Counted from the stretch's first letter, positions 8,487 to 16,660 are shown. The stretch: DNA of 64,000 bases from Desulfuromonas versatilis (GCF_019704135.1 NZ_AP024355.1:4471034-4535033), one strand, 5' to 3'. Notes: generated by a model not told the origin, from the letters alone. Numbers and translations: made by a program.

Positions 8487-8516
8487 TTGGCGCGAAGTCG
8501 CCCGGGGCGGTATACT
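8487..8516 (+). promoter_or_regulatory. candidate sigma70 promoter for prc
   Basis: -35 TTGGCG (8487-8492), an 18-bp spacer and -10 TATACT (8511-8516) lie about 125 bp before the protease gene. The -10 matches 5 of 6 consensus bases and the -35 matches 4 of 6. Confidence 0.5.
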
Positions 8517-8639
8517 ATGAAATCGATCTGCTCGGACCGGGAGAGTCTCCCGGCGCCGTGGCCCGAACCCCAATCGCCCGCCGAAGCGTCTGCTGCTGCG
8601 CAGCAGGCTGCCCTTCCCCGGGCCAGACCAGGAACCGCC

Positions 8640-10829
8640 ATGCCCAAAGCCTTTTTTAAACGATGCCTGATGCTCCTGCTCGTCGCCTGCCTCCTCTCAC
8701 CCGCGGCCAGCGCCGTTTACGGCCAGGGGTCTGGGGACTACGACGCCAACCGCGCCAAGCTGCTCAGCTACATGGTCCGCCAGCAGCTGGAGCGCTATCA
8801 TTACAGCCACAAGGCCCTGAACGACCAGCTGTCCAAGGACGCCTTCGCTCTCTTTCTCAAGCAGCTGGACTTCCAGAAGCGATTCCTGCTGAAAAGCGAT
8901 GTCGCCAAGCTGCAGGCCTACATGAACCAGATCGACGACGAGATGCAATCGGGCGACATCCAGCTCCCGGTGGTGGCCGCGAACCTCATGGCCGAAAGGA
9001 TCCCCCAGGCCCAGGCCCTGGTGGAGGAGCTGCTCGCCAACCCCTTCGACTTCACCGTCCAGGAGAGCTTCGAGACCGATCCGGAAAAACTCGATTTCTG
9101 CGAGAATCTCGACCAGCTGCGGGAGCGCTGGCGCCAGGCCCTGAAGTTCCAGGCCTTGACCCGCTACCTCAACCTGATCGAGGACGAAGGGCTCAAGGAG
9201 GCAGGGGACCAGGATCCGCGCCTGGAGGCGCTGCGCGGAAAAGCCCGCGAGAAGGTGCTGAACAGCAACCGGCATTTTTTCACCCGCCTGCTCCAGGACA
9301 CCCGCCAGGACCACTACGACCGCTTCCTCAACGCCGTCACCCGGGCTTTCGACCCCCACACCAACTACCTGCCGCCGACCCAGAAGGAGGATTTCGACAT
9401 CAGCATGCGCGGCTCCCTGGAAGGGATCGGCGCCACCCTGCGCGAGGAGGACGGCTACATCAAGGTGGTGCGGGTCATCCCCGGCAGCGCCGCCTACCGC
9501 CAGGGACAGCTGCAGGCAGAGGACGTGATCCTCGAAGTCGCCCAGGGGAGCGAGGAGCCGGTGGACGTCACCGACACCCGCCTGCGCGACGCGGTGTCCC
9601 TGATCCGCGGCCCCAAGGGTTCCGAAGTGCGCCTGACCGTCAAGAAAGCCGACGGTTCCCGCCTGGTCATCCCCATCATCCGCGACGTGGTGGAGATCGA
9701 GGAGACCTTCGTCAAGGGGGCCACCTTCCCCGACCCGGCCAGCGGCAAAACCTTCGGCTACATCAAGATCCCCAGCTTCTACCGCGACTTCCAGGGCTCG
9801 CGGCTGGGCGGCGAGGGGCGCAACTCCACCGACGACGTGCGCGAACAGCTCCGGCTGATGAACGAGCAGAACATCGCCGGCCTGATCCTCGACCTGCGCA
9901 ACAACGGCGGCGGCGCCCTCACCGACGCGGTGGGCATCGCCGGGCTGTTCATCGAGACCGGCCCGATCGTCCAGGTGCGCAGCAGCAACGGCCAGATCAA
10001 CGTGCTCGAGGACCGCGACCCCAAGATCGACTATGCCGGGCCCATGGTAGTGCTGGTCAACCAGTTCAGCGCCTCGGCCTCGGAAATTCTCGCCGGGGCG
10101 ATGCAGGACTACGGCCGGGCCATCGTCATGGGCGGGGCCCACACCCACGGCAAGGGGACGGTGCAGACCATCCTCGACCTCGACCGCACCATTCCGCTGC
10201 CGAACATGGGCAAGTATCGCCCTCTGGGCGCCATCAAGGTGACCACCCAGAAATTCTACCGGATCAGCGGCGGCTCCACCCAGTTCAAAGGGGTGGTCCC
10301 CGACATCGTTCTGCCGGATCGCCTGGGGCACCTGAAAAGCGGCGAACAGTACTCGGACTATGCCCTGCCCTGGGACACCGTCGCCGCGACGGAATTTCAG
10401 CCCTGGGCTCCGGCTCTCGGCAACCTGGCGGGGCTGAAGCAGCAGAGCAGCGCCCGGGTTGCCGCCAGCGAGTCCTTCAACGAAATCTCCCAAGACGCCG
10501 ACAGCGCCCGGCAAAAGAGCGAACAGACCAGCCAGTCGCTGTTTATCGACCAGGTGCGTCGAGAGCGGGAGGAGGCCCGCCAGCACAAGGCCGCCCCCGC
10601 CTTCCACGAAGGGGGCGAGCCCGGCGAGGAAGAGCCCGGGGACAACGCCCGGCTCAGCGACGAGGAGCGCCGCAACCTCTGGATCAAGGAAACCGGCGAA
10701 GACCCCTATGTGCGCGAAGCCATGGCCCTGATCGGCCAAATCCTTGCCCTGGGGAGCCAGCCGGCCACCCCGGCCGGGGAGTCCAAGGCGGTGCAGACCA
10801 CCCCCTACTCCCGCCCCAAAGTCCAGTAA
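8640..10829 (+). CDS. prc: tail-specific periplasmic protease (Prc/Tsp), S41 family
   Basis: This 729-aa exported protease has an N-terminal signal peptide (FFKRCLMLLLVACLLSPAASA). After it come the Tsp N-terminal domain (RHFFTRLLQDTRQDHYDRFL), a PDZ domain (GSLEGIGATLREEDGYIKVVRVIPGSAA), and the S41 catalytic core. The core shows LDLRNNGGGALTDAV, the nucleophile region NQFSASASEILAGAMQDYGRA and the general-base Lys in HGKGTVQT. It degrades periplasmic proteins from the C-terminus and in other bacteria processes PBP3 and cell-wall hydrolase regulators. The start at 8640 has AGGA 6 nt upstream; the longer frame from 8487 overlaps the promoter. The gene is monocistronic with a strong terminator. 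Confidence 0.95.
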   Translation: MPKAFFKRCLMLLLVACLLSPAASAVYGQGSGDYDANRAKLLSYMVRQQLERYHYSHKALNDQLSKDAFALFLKQLDFQKRFLLKSDVAKLQAYMNQIDDEMQSGDIQLPVVAANLMAERIPQAQALVEELLANPFDFTVQESFETDPEKLDFCENLDQLRERWRQALKFQALTRYLNLIEDEGLKEAGDQDPRLEALRGKAREKVLNSNRHFFTRLLQDTRQDHYDRFLNAVTRAFDPHTNYLPPTQKEDFDISMRGSLEGIGATLREEDGYIKVVRVIPGSAAYRQGQLQAEDVILEVAQGSEEPVDVTDTRLRDAVSLIRGPKGSEVRLTVKKADGSRLVIPIIRDVVEIEETFVKGATFPDPASGKTFGYIKIPSFYRDFQGSRLGGEGRNSTDDVREQLRLMNEQNIAGLILDLRNNGGGALTDAVGIAGLFIETGPIVQVRSSNGQINVLEDRDPKIDYAGPMVVLVNQFSASASEILAGAMQDYGRAIVMGGAHTHGKGTVQTILDLDRTIPLPNMGKYRPLGAIKVTTQKFYRISGGSTQFKGVVPDIVLPDRLGHLKSGEQYSDYALPWDTVAATEFQPWAPALGNLAGLKQQSSARVAASESFNEISQDADSARQKSEQTSQSLFIDQVRREREEARQHKAAPAFHEGGEPGEEEPGDNARLSDEERRNLWIKETGEDPYVREAMALIGQILALGSQPATPAGESKAVQTTPYSRPKVQ

Positions 10830-10854
10830 CCACCGCATTACATTCACTCTCTCC

Positions 10855-10886
10855 ACGCCGCCCGCCCTGCGGGCGGCGTTTTTTTT
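10855..10886 (+). terminator. intrinsic terminator of prc
   Basis: An 11-bp GC-rich stem (ACGCCGCCCGC/GCGGGCGGCGT) with loop CCT is followed by eight T residues. Confidence 0.9.
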
Positions 10887-10918
10887 CGAACGGGCCAGCG
10901 CGGGGCAGAATGAAACAT

Positions 10919-10945
10919 TTGACTTTCGCTCGGCGCCATGATAAA
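10919..10945 (+). promoter_or_regulatory. candidate promoter of the alanine-leader/aminotransferase operon
   Basis: TTGACT (10919-10924) lies 15 bp before GATAAA (10940-10945), which matches 4 of 6 -10 consensus bases. Transcription from here would include the leader peptide and the attenuator terminator. The spacer is a little short. Confidence 0.45.
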
Positions 10946-10990
10946 GACTTCCCTTAATAAATTCTCGGCAAGCTCCGGAAGGGCTGGAAG

Positions 10991-11077
10991 ATGGCGAACA
11001 AGGCAGCAAACCTGATGATGGCGGCAGCAGCAGCACGAGCTGCCATCGCGGCGTGCGCGCGCCGTTGGCCTGCCTGA
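10991..11077 (+). CDS. alanine-rich leader peptide of an attenuator
   Basis: This small ORF of 28 codons plus stop starts at ATG 10991 with a good Shine-Dalgarno (GGAAGGG, 10977-10983, spacing 7). Fourteen of 28 residues are alanine, including five consecutive Ala codons (GCG GCA GCA GCA GCA) at 11021-11035; five more follow in the next nine codons. The stop TGA is at 11075-11077, 41 nt before an intrinsic terminator that precedes an aminotransferase gene. This is the layout of amino-acid biosynthetic attenuators such as trp, his and ilv leaders, with alanyl-tRNA as the inferred signal. The peptide itself probably has no function. Confidence 0.78.
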   Translation: MANKAANLMMAAAAARAAIAACARRWPA

Positions 11078-11118
11078 TGTCCTGCTGAGTGATTCCGACT
11101 GATATCGAAGACACGAAG

Positions 11119-11150
11119 AGGCCATGGGCAGGCAAGTCCATGGCCTTTTT
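11119..11150 (+). terminator. attenuator terminator upstream of the aminotransferase
   Basis: A 9-bp stem AGGCCATGG/CCATGGCCT with a 10-nt loop (11128-11137) is followed by TTTTT, 58 bp before the aminotransferase start. Two upstream segments can compete with it. TGGCCT at 11066-11071 is complementary to AGGCCA at 11119-11124 (the 5' arm), and GCCTGCC at 11068-11074 is complementary to GGCAGGC at 11127-11133 (the loop). A ribosome stalled on the Ala codons at 11021-11035 would leave 11065-11074 free to form this antiterminator. A ribosome reaching the stop codon would mask it and allow termination. Confidence 0.8.
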
Positions 11151-11207
11151 CATATTCCAGGATCCGATCGTCCCCAGGGACGAATTTCTTGTTTGGGAGA
11201 GGCGGCT

Positions 11208-12512
11208 ATGCGCAACAACATCGTTCATATCGGTGCCGGCGAACTGACCTATGAAATCCGGGCCATCGTCGAAATCGCCGAGAAGCTGCAGAAGCTGGGC
11301 ATCAAGACCAACATGGAAAACATCGGCGACCCCGTCGCCAAGGGGGAGAAGATCCCCCTGTGGATGAAGGAGATCGTCGCGGATCTGGCCATGAAGGACT
11401 GCAGCTACGGCTACTGTGCCACCAAGGGCCTGCTGGAAACCCGTCAGTTTCTGGCCGAGATGACCAATCGCCGCGGCAAGGCCCAGATCACCCCGGATGA
11501 CATCATCTTCTTCAACGGTCTCGGCGACGCCATCCAGAAGGTCTACGGCCTGCTGCGCCGCGAGGCCAGGGTCATCGGCCCCTCTCCGACCTACTCCACC
11601 CATTCTTCGGGCGAGGCCGCCCACGCCGGCCAGAAGCCGGTCTGCTACCGGCTCGACCCGGACAACAACTGGTACCCCGACCTGGACGACCTGCGCCTGT
11701 CGGTCAAGTACAACCCGGCCATCTCGGGGATCCTGATCATCAACCCCGACAACCCCACCGGAGCGGTCTACCCCGAGCGGATTCTCAAGGAGATCGTCGC
11801 CATCGCCAGGGAGTACGACCTGTTTCTCATCTGCGACGAGATCTACCAGAATCTGGTCTTCAACGGCCAGGCGACCAAGCCGATCTCCGACCTGATCGGC
11901 GACGTGCCGGCCATTTCCATGAAGGGGATCAGCAAGGAGCTGCCCTGGCCCGGTGCCCGCTGCGGCTGGATCGAGGTCTACAATGCCGACAAGGATCCGG
12001 TCTTCAAGCGCTACATCCAGAGCATCGTCGACTCGAAGATGGTCGAGGTCTGCTCCACCACGCTGCCGCAGAAGGCCATCCCGCGCATCATGAGCCACCC
12101 CGAGTACCCGGTCTACCTCGAGGAGCGCAAGAGCCGCTATGAGCGCTGCTCAAACATCGCCTACCGGATCCTCAAGGAAGTTCCGGGGGTGATGGTCAAC
12201 CGGACCAACGGCGCCTTCTACATGAGCGTCGCCTTCAAGGAAGACACCCTGACCCACGACCAGACCCTGCCCATCGATAACCGCGAGGTTCGCGCCTTGG
12301 TGGAGGGCCTGGTCTCCCAGCCGGGGGTCTCGCTGGACAAGCGCTTCGTCTACTACCTGCTGGCCTCCACCGGCATCTGCGTGGTGCCCCTCTCCTCGTT
12401 CTTCACTCCGCAGCGCGGCTTCCGCATCACCCTGCTGGAACCGGACGAGGCCGAATTTACCCGGATATTCGAGACCATCGCCGCAAACATCACGGCCTAC
12501 CTCAACTCCTGA
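11208..12512 (+). CDS. class I/II PLP-dependent aminotransferase, probably alanine-forming
   Basis: This 434-aa fold-type I aminotransferase has GLLETRQFLAE near the N-terminus, INPDNPTGAVYP (cofactor-ring Asp/Asn region), LICDEIYQNLVF (Asp to pyridine N), and the PLP lysine region SMKGISKELPWPGARCGW. The substrate is not fixed by sequence alone, but the relatives I recognise are aspartate/alanine-type transaminases. The alanine-codon leader upstream argues for a role in alanine synthesis. The start at 11208 has GGAG at 11196-11199. In-frame codons back to 11124 run into the attenuator hairpin and are not used. A strong terminator follows. Confidence 0.9.
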   Translation: MRNNIVHIGAGELTYEIRAIVEIAEKLQKLGIKTNMENIGDPVAKGEKIPLWMKEIVADLAMKDCSYGYCATKGLLETRQFLAEMTNRRGKAQITPDDIIFFNGLGDAIQKVYGLLRREARVIGPSPTYSTHSSGEAAHAGQKPVCYRLDPDNNWYPDLDDLRLSVKYNPAISGILIINPDNPTGAVYPERILKEIVAIAREYDLFLICDEIYQNLVFNGQATKPISDLIGDVPAISMKGISKELPWPGARCGWIEVYNADKDPVFKRYIQSIVDSKMVEVCSTTLPQKAIPRIMSHPEYPVYLEERKSRYERCSNIAYRILKEVPGVMVNRTNGAFYMSVAFKEDTLTHDQTLPIDNREVRALVEGLVSQPGVSLDKRFVYYLLASTGICVVPLSSFFTPQRGFRITLLEPDEAEFTRIFETIAANITAYLNS

Positions 12513-12539
12513 GGCCGCGGCCCTGGCTTCGCCCTACCC

Positions 12540-12576
12540 GACGGGGCCGGCCTCTTGCCGGCCCCGTCGATTTTTT
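12540..12576 (+). terminator. intrinsic terminator after the aminotransferase
   Basis: A 12-bp stem GACGGGGCCGGC/GCCGGCCCCGTC with loop CTCTT is followed, two bases downstream, by TTTTTT. Confidence 0.9.
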
Positions 12577-12626
12577 AATTCCCCGGGCGACTCCCCGAGC
12601 GCCGCCGCTGGTGATAATCTTAAGCC

Positions 12627-13988
12627 ATGACCACTTTGCTCAAACAGAACCTGGAAAAGCCCGTCGCCTCACGCCAGGACCTCCTCGATTACCTGACCCT
12701 GGGGGCACGGCCGCCCGAGCGCTGGGGCATCGGCACCGAGATGGAAAAGCTGGTACTCGACGCCGAAACCGGCGAAGCTGCCCCTTATGAGCGCATCGAG
12801 CAGCTGCTGGCCCTGCTCGAGGCGACCGGCCGCTGGCGGGGGGTGCGCGAAAACGGCCACCTGATCGCCTTGCTGGGCCCGGTCTCCTCGGTGACCCTGG
12901 AGCCGGGGGGCCAGCTCGAGCTCTCCGGGGAACTCTGCCCCGATCTCCACTGCAGCTACGGAGGGTTTGCCAGCCACATCCGCGAAGTGGTCGAGGCGGC
13001 CCGTCCGTTGGGGCTGGCGTTTCTCGGCCTGGGGGTCCAGCCCTTTACCCCATTGGGGCGCATCGGCTGGCTGCCCAAGTCCCGCTATAACATCATGGCC
13101 CCGTACATGGCGCGCACCGGCGACATGGGCCAGCGAATGATGAAACAAAGCGCCGGACTGCAGGTCAATCTCGACTACTCCGACGAGGCGGATTGCATTG
13201 AAAAACTACGCCTCTGCCAAGCCATCGCCCCCCTGGTTTACGCCCTGTTCGCCAATTCCCCGGTCATGGATGGCCGGCCGAGCGGCTGCCTTTCCACCCG
13301 CGGCGAAATCTGGAGTCGGACCGATCCCGACCGCACCGGGCTGATCCATGCCCTGTTCGAGGAAGGTGCGGGGTTCGCCACCTACGTCGAGTACGCTCTC
13401 GATGTTCCGATGTATTTCATCAACCGCGGCGGCCGCTACCTCGACCTGACCCGCGAACGCTTCACCTTCCGCCGCTACATGGCCGAAGGCTTTGCCGACC
13501 AGCGGGCCACCCTGGGCGACTGGGACCTGCATCTCTCGACACTGTTCCCCGAGGCCCGACTGCGGCCGCAGATCGAAGTGCGCAGCGCCGACAGCCTGCC
13601 GCCGCATTTGACCATGGCGGTTGCCGCGCTGACCAAAGGGGTGCTTTACGACGAAACCGCCCGCCGCGAAACCTGGAAGCTGTTCGCCGGCCTGGACCGG
13701 GAGGAGTTGGAGAAGCTCTACCGGTCGAGCTGGAGGCTCGGCCTCAAAACGCCCCTGCGCCGCGCCACCCTGCGGGAGACGGCCCTGGAGGTGCTGGCCA
13801 TCGCCCGCGAGAGCCTGGTGAGGCAGAGGCGGATGACCGGTCAGGGATGCGATGAATCGATCTATCTGGAAGACATCCAGGAGGTTGCGGAGAGCGGGAC
13901 CACCCTGGCCGAGCGCTTGCTGGGCCAATGGCGGGGCTCGCGCAGCGAGTTGGTGGGAAAATTGATCAAGCACTGCGGATTCGATTGA
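12627..13988 (+). CDS. gshA: glutamate-cysteine ligase, plant/EgtA type
   Basis: This 453-aa member of the GCS2 family catalyses ATP-dependent ligation of glutamate to cysteine, the first step of glutathione synthesis. Family motifs include GIGTEMEKLVLD, LEPGGQLELSG, LGVQPFTPLGRIGWLPKSRYNIM, the AGLQVNLDYS strand and FANSPVMDGRPSG. It is close in length to proteobacterial and plant-type enzymes and distinct from E. coli GshA. No gshB is visible in the window. The gene is separated from a gamma-glutamylcyclotransferase by two structured RNA elements. Confidence 0.9.
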   Translation: MTTLLKQNLEKPVASRQDLLDYLTLGARPPERWGIGTEMEKLVLDAETGEAAPYERIEQLLALLEATGRWRGVRENGHLIALLGPVSSVTLEPGGQLELSGELCPDLHCSYGGFASHIREVVEAARPLGLAFLGLGVQPFTPLGRIGWLPKSRYNIMAPYMARTGDMGQRMMKQSAGLQVNLDYSDEADCIEKLRLCQAIAPLVYALFANSPVMDGRPSGCLSTRGEIWSRTDPDRTGLIHALFEEGAGFATYVEYALDVPMYFINRGGRYLDLTRERFTFRRYMAEGFADQRATLGDWDLHLSTLFPEARLRPQIEVRSADSLPPHLTMAVAALTKGVLYDETARRETWKLFAGLDREELEKLYRSSWRLGLKTPLRRATLRETALEVLAIARESLVRQRRMTGQGCDESIYLEDIQEVAESGTTLAERLLGQWRGSRSELVGKLIKHCGFD

Positions 13989-14076
13989 GCCGACTGTGCA
14001 TTTGCGCAGTCGACTTCTGCGCGACCGTCCTCAAAGGTTTACGCGGTCCCACGTGGAATGCCTCGCGCTGATCGGA

Positions 14077-14302
14077 TAGAGTTGAAACCATCGAAAGCCT
14101 GTTGTGGCAGGCGGGCTGGAGATACCTCCTAAGCAGTACCTTCTTCATTTCCTTGCTCCCTAAGCAGCACTCAGGGCCGGTCGAAAGGGGTTGCCTCCTC
14201 CCGAGACCGGCCCTAGTGCGTTATGCCTCCTACTTTCGCTTCCCCCGGCGGCACCCTGTGCTCTTGCACAGTCGCCACCTGCCGCTCCGGCCTGATTTTT
14301 TT
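14077..14302 (+). ncRNA. structured RNA element, copy 1 of a tandem pair
   Basis: The segment 14077-14239 is homologous to 14339-14497. Shared blocks are a -10-like box (TAGAGT here), CATCGA, the hairpin GCCTG-TTGTGG-CAGGC, a small hairpin GGAG-ATAC-CTCC, and a long hairpin AGGGCCGGTC/GACCGGCCCT with TGCCTCC in the loop, then TACTTTCG. A GC-rich inverted repeat and seven T residues at 14296-14302 could end a plus-strand transcript. On the plus strand the loops are C-rich (CTCCC, CCTCC), like RNAs that pair with Shine-Dalgarno sequences. On the minus strand the same loops read GGAGG or AGGGA, like CsrA-binding RNAs. The strand is therefore not certain. A 60-codon minus-strand ORF across this copy is not conserved in copy 2. 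Confidence 0.6.
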
Positions 14303-14338
14303 ACCAGCATCCACGTATAAACCAACCGCTGCCCCTGC

Positions 14339-14513
14339 TAGTATTCAAATCATCGAGGGCCTGTTGTGGCAGGCGGGTCTGAGATACTCTCTTCATTTGA
14401 ACCTCCCTTTGTTCAAACACTTCAGGGCCGGTACGGGGGAATGCCTCCCCCCCGTACCGGCCCTGATGCGTTTGCAGTCCCCCTCCGGTACTTTCGGCAA
14501 GGTCAGACGATCC
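14339..14513 (+). ncRNA. structured RNA element, copy 2 of a tandem pair
   Basis: This is the second copy, offset 258-262 bp from the first. It begins with an extended -10 (TGC-TAGTAT, 14336-14344) aligned with TAGAGT of copy 1. It keeps the GCCTG/CAGGC hairpin exactly. The large hairpin is stronger (GGGCCGGTACGGGGG paired with CCCCCGTACCGGCCC), and its inner half differs in sequence from copy 1 while staying paired. A third hairpin, TTTGAAC/GTTCAAA, encloses CTCCCTTT. Conserved structure with changed sequence argues for selection on RNA folding. There is no clear T-run behind it; a GGGGCCG/CGGCCCC repeat at 14521-14551 may mark the end. Confidence 0.6.
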
Positions 14514-14550
14514 CCGCCCAGGGGCCGGAGCCCTGGAAAACCATCGGCCC

Positions 14551-15000
14551 CTAATCCCCCGCGGGCATGGTATTGAACGATTTCAGGAATACAAGATACT
14601 CGGAGGATAGTTTGTGCTCTTCGGCGCCGCGGATAATGGCCTGCAGGTATTCCGGCGCGGGTTTGAGCCCGGTGCGAAACTTGGCAGCCCGGTAGACCAC
14701 ACACTCCAATTCCCCCTTGGAGGTCTGAACCACCAGGGCGTGCCGCCGATAATGGCCCCGATCCACCCCCTGATACACATCCAGGTTCGCCAAGCTCGCC
14801 TCGGGGACGTCATAAACCACCCCCTCCGCCACGCTTCCCTTGTGGTCCTGCAGGTTGGCCATACCCGAACCATCCTCGCCGGGTTTGTCGAAAACCAGCC
14901 GAAGGTTGCGTACCTTTCCCCGGCAGACCTTTTCAAAACTGACGCGCCGCTCCTTGAGAATCTCCGTGTTCATGTTGGCCCCGTAGGCAAAGTAGAGCAT
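14551..15000 (-). CDS. gamma-glutamylcyclotransferase-like protein
   Basis: This 149-aa protein has the GGCT-fold N-terminal motif YFAYGANMNTEIL, a loop following the first strand, and YQGVDRGHYRRH. The conserved catalytic Glu region of the fold is not obvious, so activity is uncertain. GGCT enzymes convert gamma-glutamyl-amino acids to 5-oxoproline plus the amino acid. The location next to glutamate-cysteine ligase fits glutathione turnover. The start at 15000 has AGGAGG at the correct distance; the longer frame to 15045 adds 15 residues without support. Confidence 0.75.
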   Translation of the reverse strand: MLYFAYGANMNTEILKERRVSFEKVCRGKVRNLRLVFDKPGEDGSGMANLQDHKGSVAEGVVYDVPEASLANLDVYQGVDRGHYRRHALVVQTSKGELECVVYRAAKFRTGLKPAPEYLQAIIRGAEEHKLSSEYLVFLKSFNTMPAGD

Positions 15001-15356
15001 CGATGCCTCCTGTTCTGCGCTGGGTGGTTGACCGATCGGCCTCAAAGGATTTCACATCCTCCGGCATCCCAACTTAAGCTTACCCGAAAATTCCTCCCTG
15101 TCGTGCGCTTAGCCGACTGCAACCGCCCTGGCCGAGGTCGCTTTCACGAAACCTATCAGATTATTTTTTTCAAACCTTCGATTTTCACCCTTTACTCCAG
15201 CAACAGCAGTGTGCCACCATTGACACATTGCAGTTATCATTAAACGGCTCCCTACCCATTGTGGGACCTGCAGCCCCCCCCAAAAGATCGACCTGAAACC
15301 ACCGGCCCCACTCGGCCATCTCGAACCATCAAATGAACAACAAAGGAGAATGCCAA
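15001..15356. other. divergent intergenic region between GGCT and the diheme cytochrome gene
   Basis: This region holds the divergent promoters. A consensus TTGACA at 15220-15225 faces the cytochrome gene but has no well-spaced -10; TAAACG at 15241 is the closest, with 15-bp spacing. The segment 15150-15240 is AT-richer than its surroundings. I see no gene or strong repeat. Confidence 0.4.
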
Positions 15357-16589
15357 ATGAAGAAACCGCTTGGACTTGTCTTGGCTGTGCTGCTCTTGAG
15401 CGCCTCCGGCGCCTTCGGCTTCGGCAGCATCGGCAACCAGGTCAACGCCAACTGCCCCTCCCAGCCCTACACCGGTGACTGCGCTCTCTGCCACACCTCC
15501 AACCGCGGCGCCAGCACTCCCGCCAAGGACGCTGCCGCCATCGGCAACTGGAGCTTTTTCTGCCCGCCGGTCGATCCCAACACCATCGACAGCGACATGG
15601 ACGGCTTCACTCCCAACCAAGGGGACTGCAACGACGCCAATGCCGCGGTCAACCCCGGGGCCGTGGAAAACTGTACCGACGGCGTGGACAACAACTGCGA
15701 CGGCCTGACCGACACCCAGGATACCCAGGCCTGCCCCGCCGCTCCGACCTGCAGCGACGTCGATGGTGACGGCTTCGCCGTCGAAGGGGGCAACTGCGGC
15801 CCGATGGACTGCAACGATTTCGACGCAACGGTTCATCCCGGGGCCGACGAGATCTGCGGCGACGGCGTGGACCAGGACTGCAACGGCTCCGACCTGGCCT
15901 GCCCTCCCCCCGCCTGCACCGACGCTGACCAGGACGGTTTCGCCGCCGAGGGTGGCAATTGCGGACCGATGGACTGCAACGACAACGACCCGGCGGTCAA
16001 CCCCGGCGCAGCCGAACGCTGCACGGACGGCGTGGACAACAACTGCGACGGCAAGATCGACGGTCAGGATGCCCAGGCCTGCGCGCCGCAGCCCACCTGC
16101 ACCGACGGTGACAACGACGGCTTTTTCGCCCAGGCCGGCTGCAACACCGCCCAGGACTGCGCCGACAGCAACGCCCTGATCTTCCCCGGGGCCACCGAAG
16201 TGTGCGGCGACGGGCTCGACAACGACTGCGACGGCAAGATCGACGAAGGCTGCGCCAGCGGCACCAACCCCGACGGCGCCACCCTCTACCAAGATCGCTG
16301 CGCGGCCTGCCACGGCTCCCTGCCGCTTTCCAACGTCTGCGGCGAAGACACCGAGGACATCATGGAGGCGATCGCCGAGAACGAAGGCGGAATGGGCTTC
16401 CTCAGCTCGCTGAGCGATGCCCAGGTCAGGGCCATCGCCGAACAGCTGGCCAACTGCCGCCAGGGCCAGGATGGCCAGAGCGACGACCGGGATGAGTCCA
16501 GGGACTGGCGCAAGAGAAACCGGGACCGGGACCACGATCGTGACCGGGATCGCTATCGCCAGCGCAGCCGTGATCGCCACGACGACTAG
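15357..16589 (+). CDS. secreted diheme c-type cytochrome with MopE-type calcium-binding repeats
   Basis: This 410-aa protein has a cleavable signal peptide ([20 protein letters not shown]) and two heme c motifs, CALCH at 42 and CAACH at 315. Between them are four repeats of the form D-x-D-x-DGF...DCND...[14 protein letters not shown] (about 79-120, 134-178, 189-235, 250-300). These are the Asp/Cys-rich putative metal-binding motifs known from MopE-like proteins. The C-terminal 35 residues are almost only Arg, Asp, His and Lys. It is likely periplasmic or extracellular, with calcium-stabilised repeats linking two heme domains. The start at 15357 has AGGAG 8 nt away and begins the signal peptide. 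Confidence 0.85.
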   Translation: MKKPLGLVLAVLLLSASGAFGFGSIGNQVNANCPSQPYTGDCALCHTSNRGASTPAKDAAAIGNWSFFCPPVDPNTIDSDMDGFTPNQGDCNDANAAVNPGAVENCTDGVDNNCDGLTDTQDTQACPAAPTCSDVDGDGFAVEGGNCGPMDCNDFDATVHPGADEICGDGVDQDCNGSDLACPPPACTDADQDGFAAEGGNCGPMDCNDNDPAVNPGAAERCTDGVDNNCDGKIDGQDAQACAPQPTCTDGDNDGFFAQAGCNTAQDCADSNALIFPGATEVCGDGLDNDCDGKIDEGCASGTNPDGATLYQDRCAACHGSLPLSNVCGEDTEDIMEAIAENEGGMGFLSSLSDAQVRAIAEQLANCRQGQDGQSDDRDESRDWRKRNRDRDHDRDRDRYRQRSRDRHDD

Positions 16590-16626
16590 GCCTCTTCGGA
16601 ACTGAAGAGTCGGATGCCAGCGACAA

Positions 16627-16660
16627 GAGCCGCCCCCAAAAGGGCGGCTCCTGTTTTTTT
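16627..16660 (+). terminator. intrinsic terminator of the diheme cytochrome gene
   Basis: Stem GAGCCGCCC/GGGCGGCTC, loop CCAAAA, then CTG and seven T residues. Confidence 0.9.

Noticed and set aside
10960-11150. 4.5S signal-recognition-particle-like RNA, suggested by CCGGAAGG
   Set aside because: The characteristic GGTCAGG...GGAAGCAGCC loop is absent, and the region reads as a ribosome-binding site plus an alanine leader ORF.
8697-12098. 1133-codon minus-strand ORF opposite prc and the aminotransferase
   Set aside because: Low-complexity Gly/Ala/Val/Asp shadow of two well-defined plus-strand genes; it crosses their terminators.
13966-14148. 60-codon minus-strand ORF across RNA copy 1 with AGGGAGC upstream of ATG
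   Set aside because: The matching segment in copy 2 has a 14-nt length difference that breaks the frame, so conservation is structural rather than coding. It also overlaps the end of gshA.
15252-16580. 442-codon minus-strand Val/Ala/Gly-rich ORF opposite the diheme cytochrome
   Set aside because: It reflects the repeats of the real gene read backwards; the plus strand has a signal peptide, heme motifs and a ribosome-binding site.
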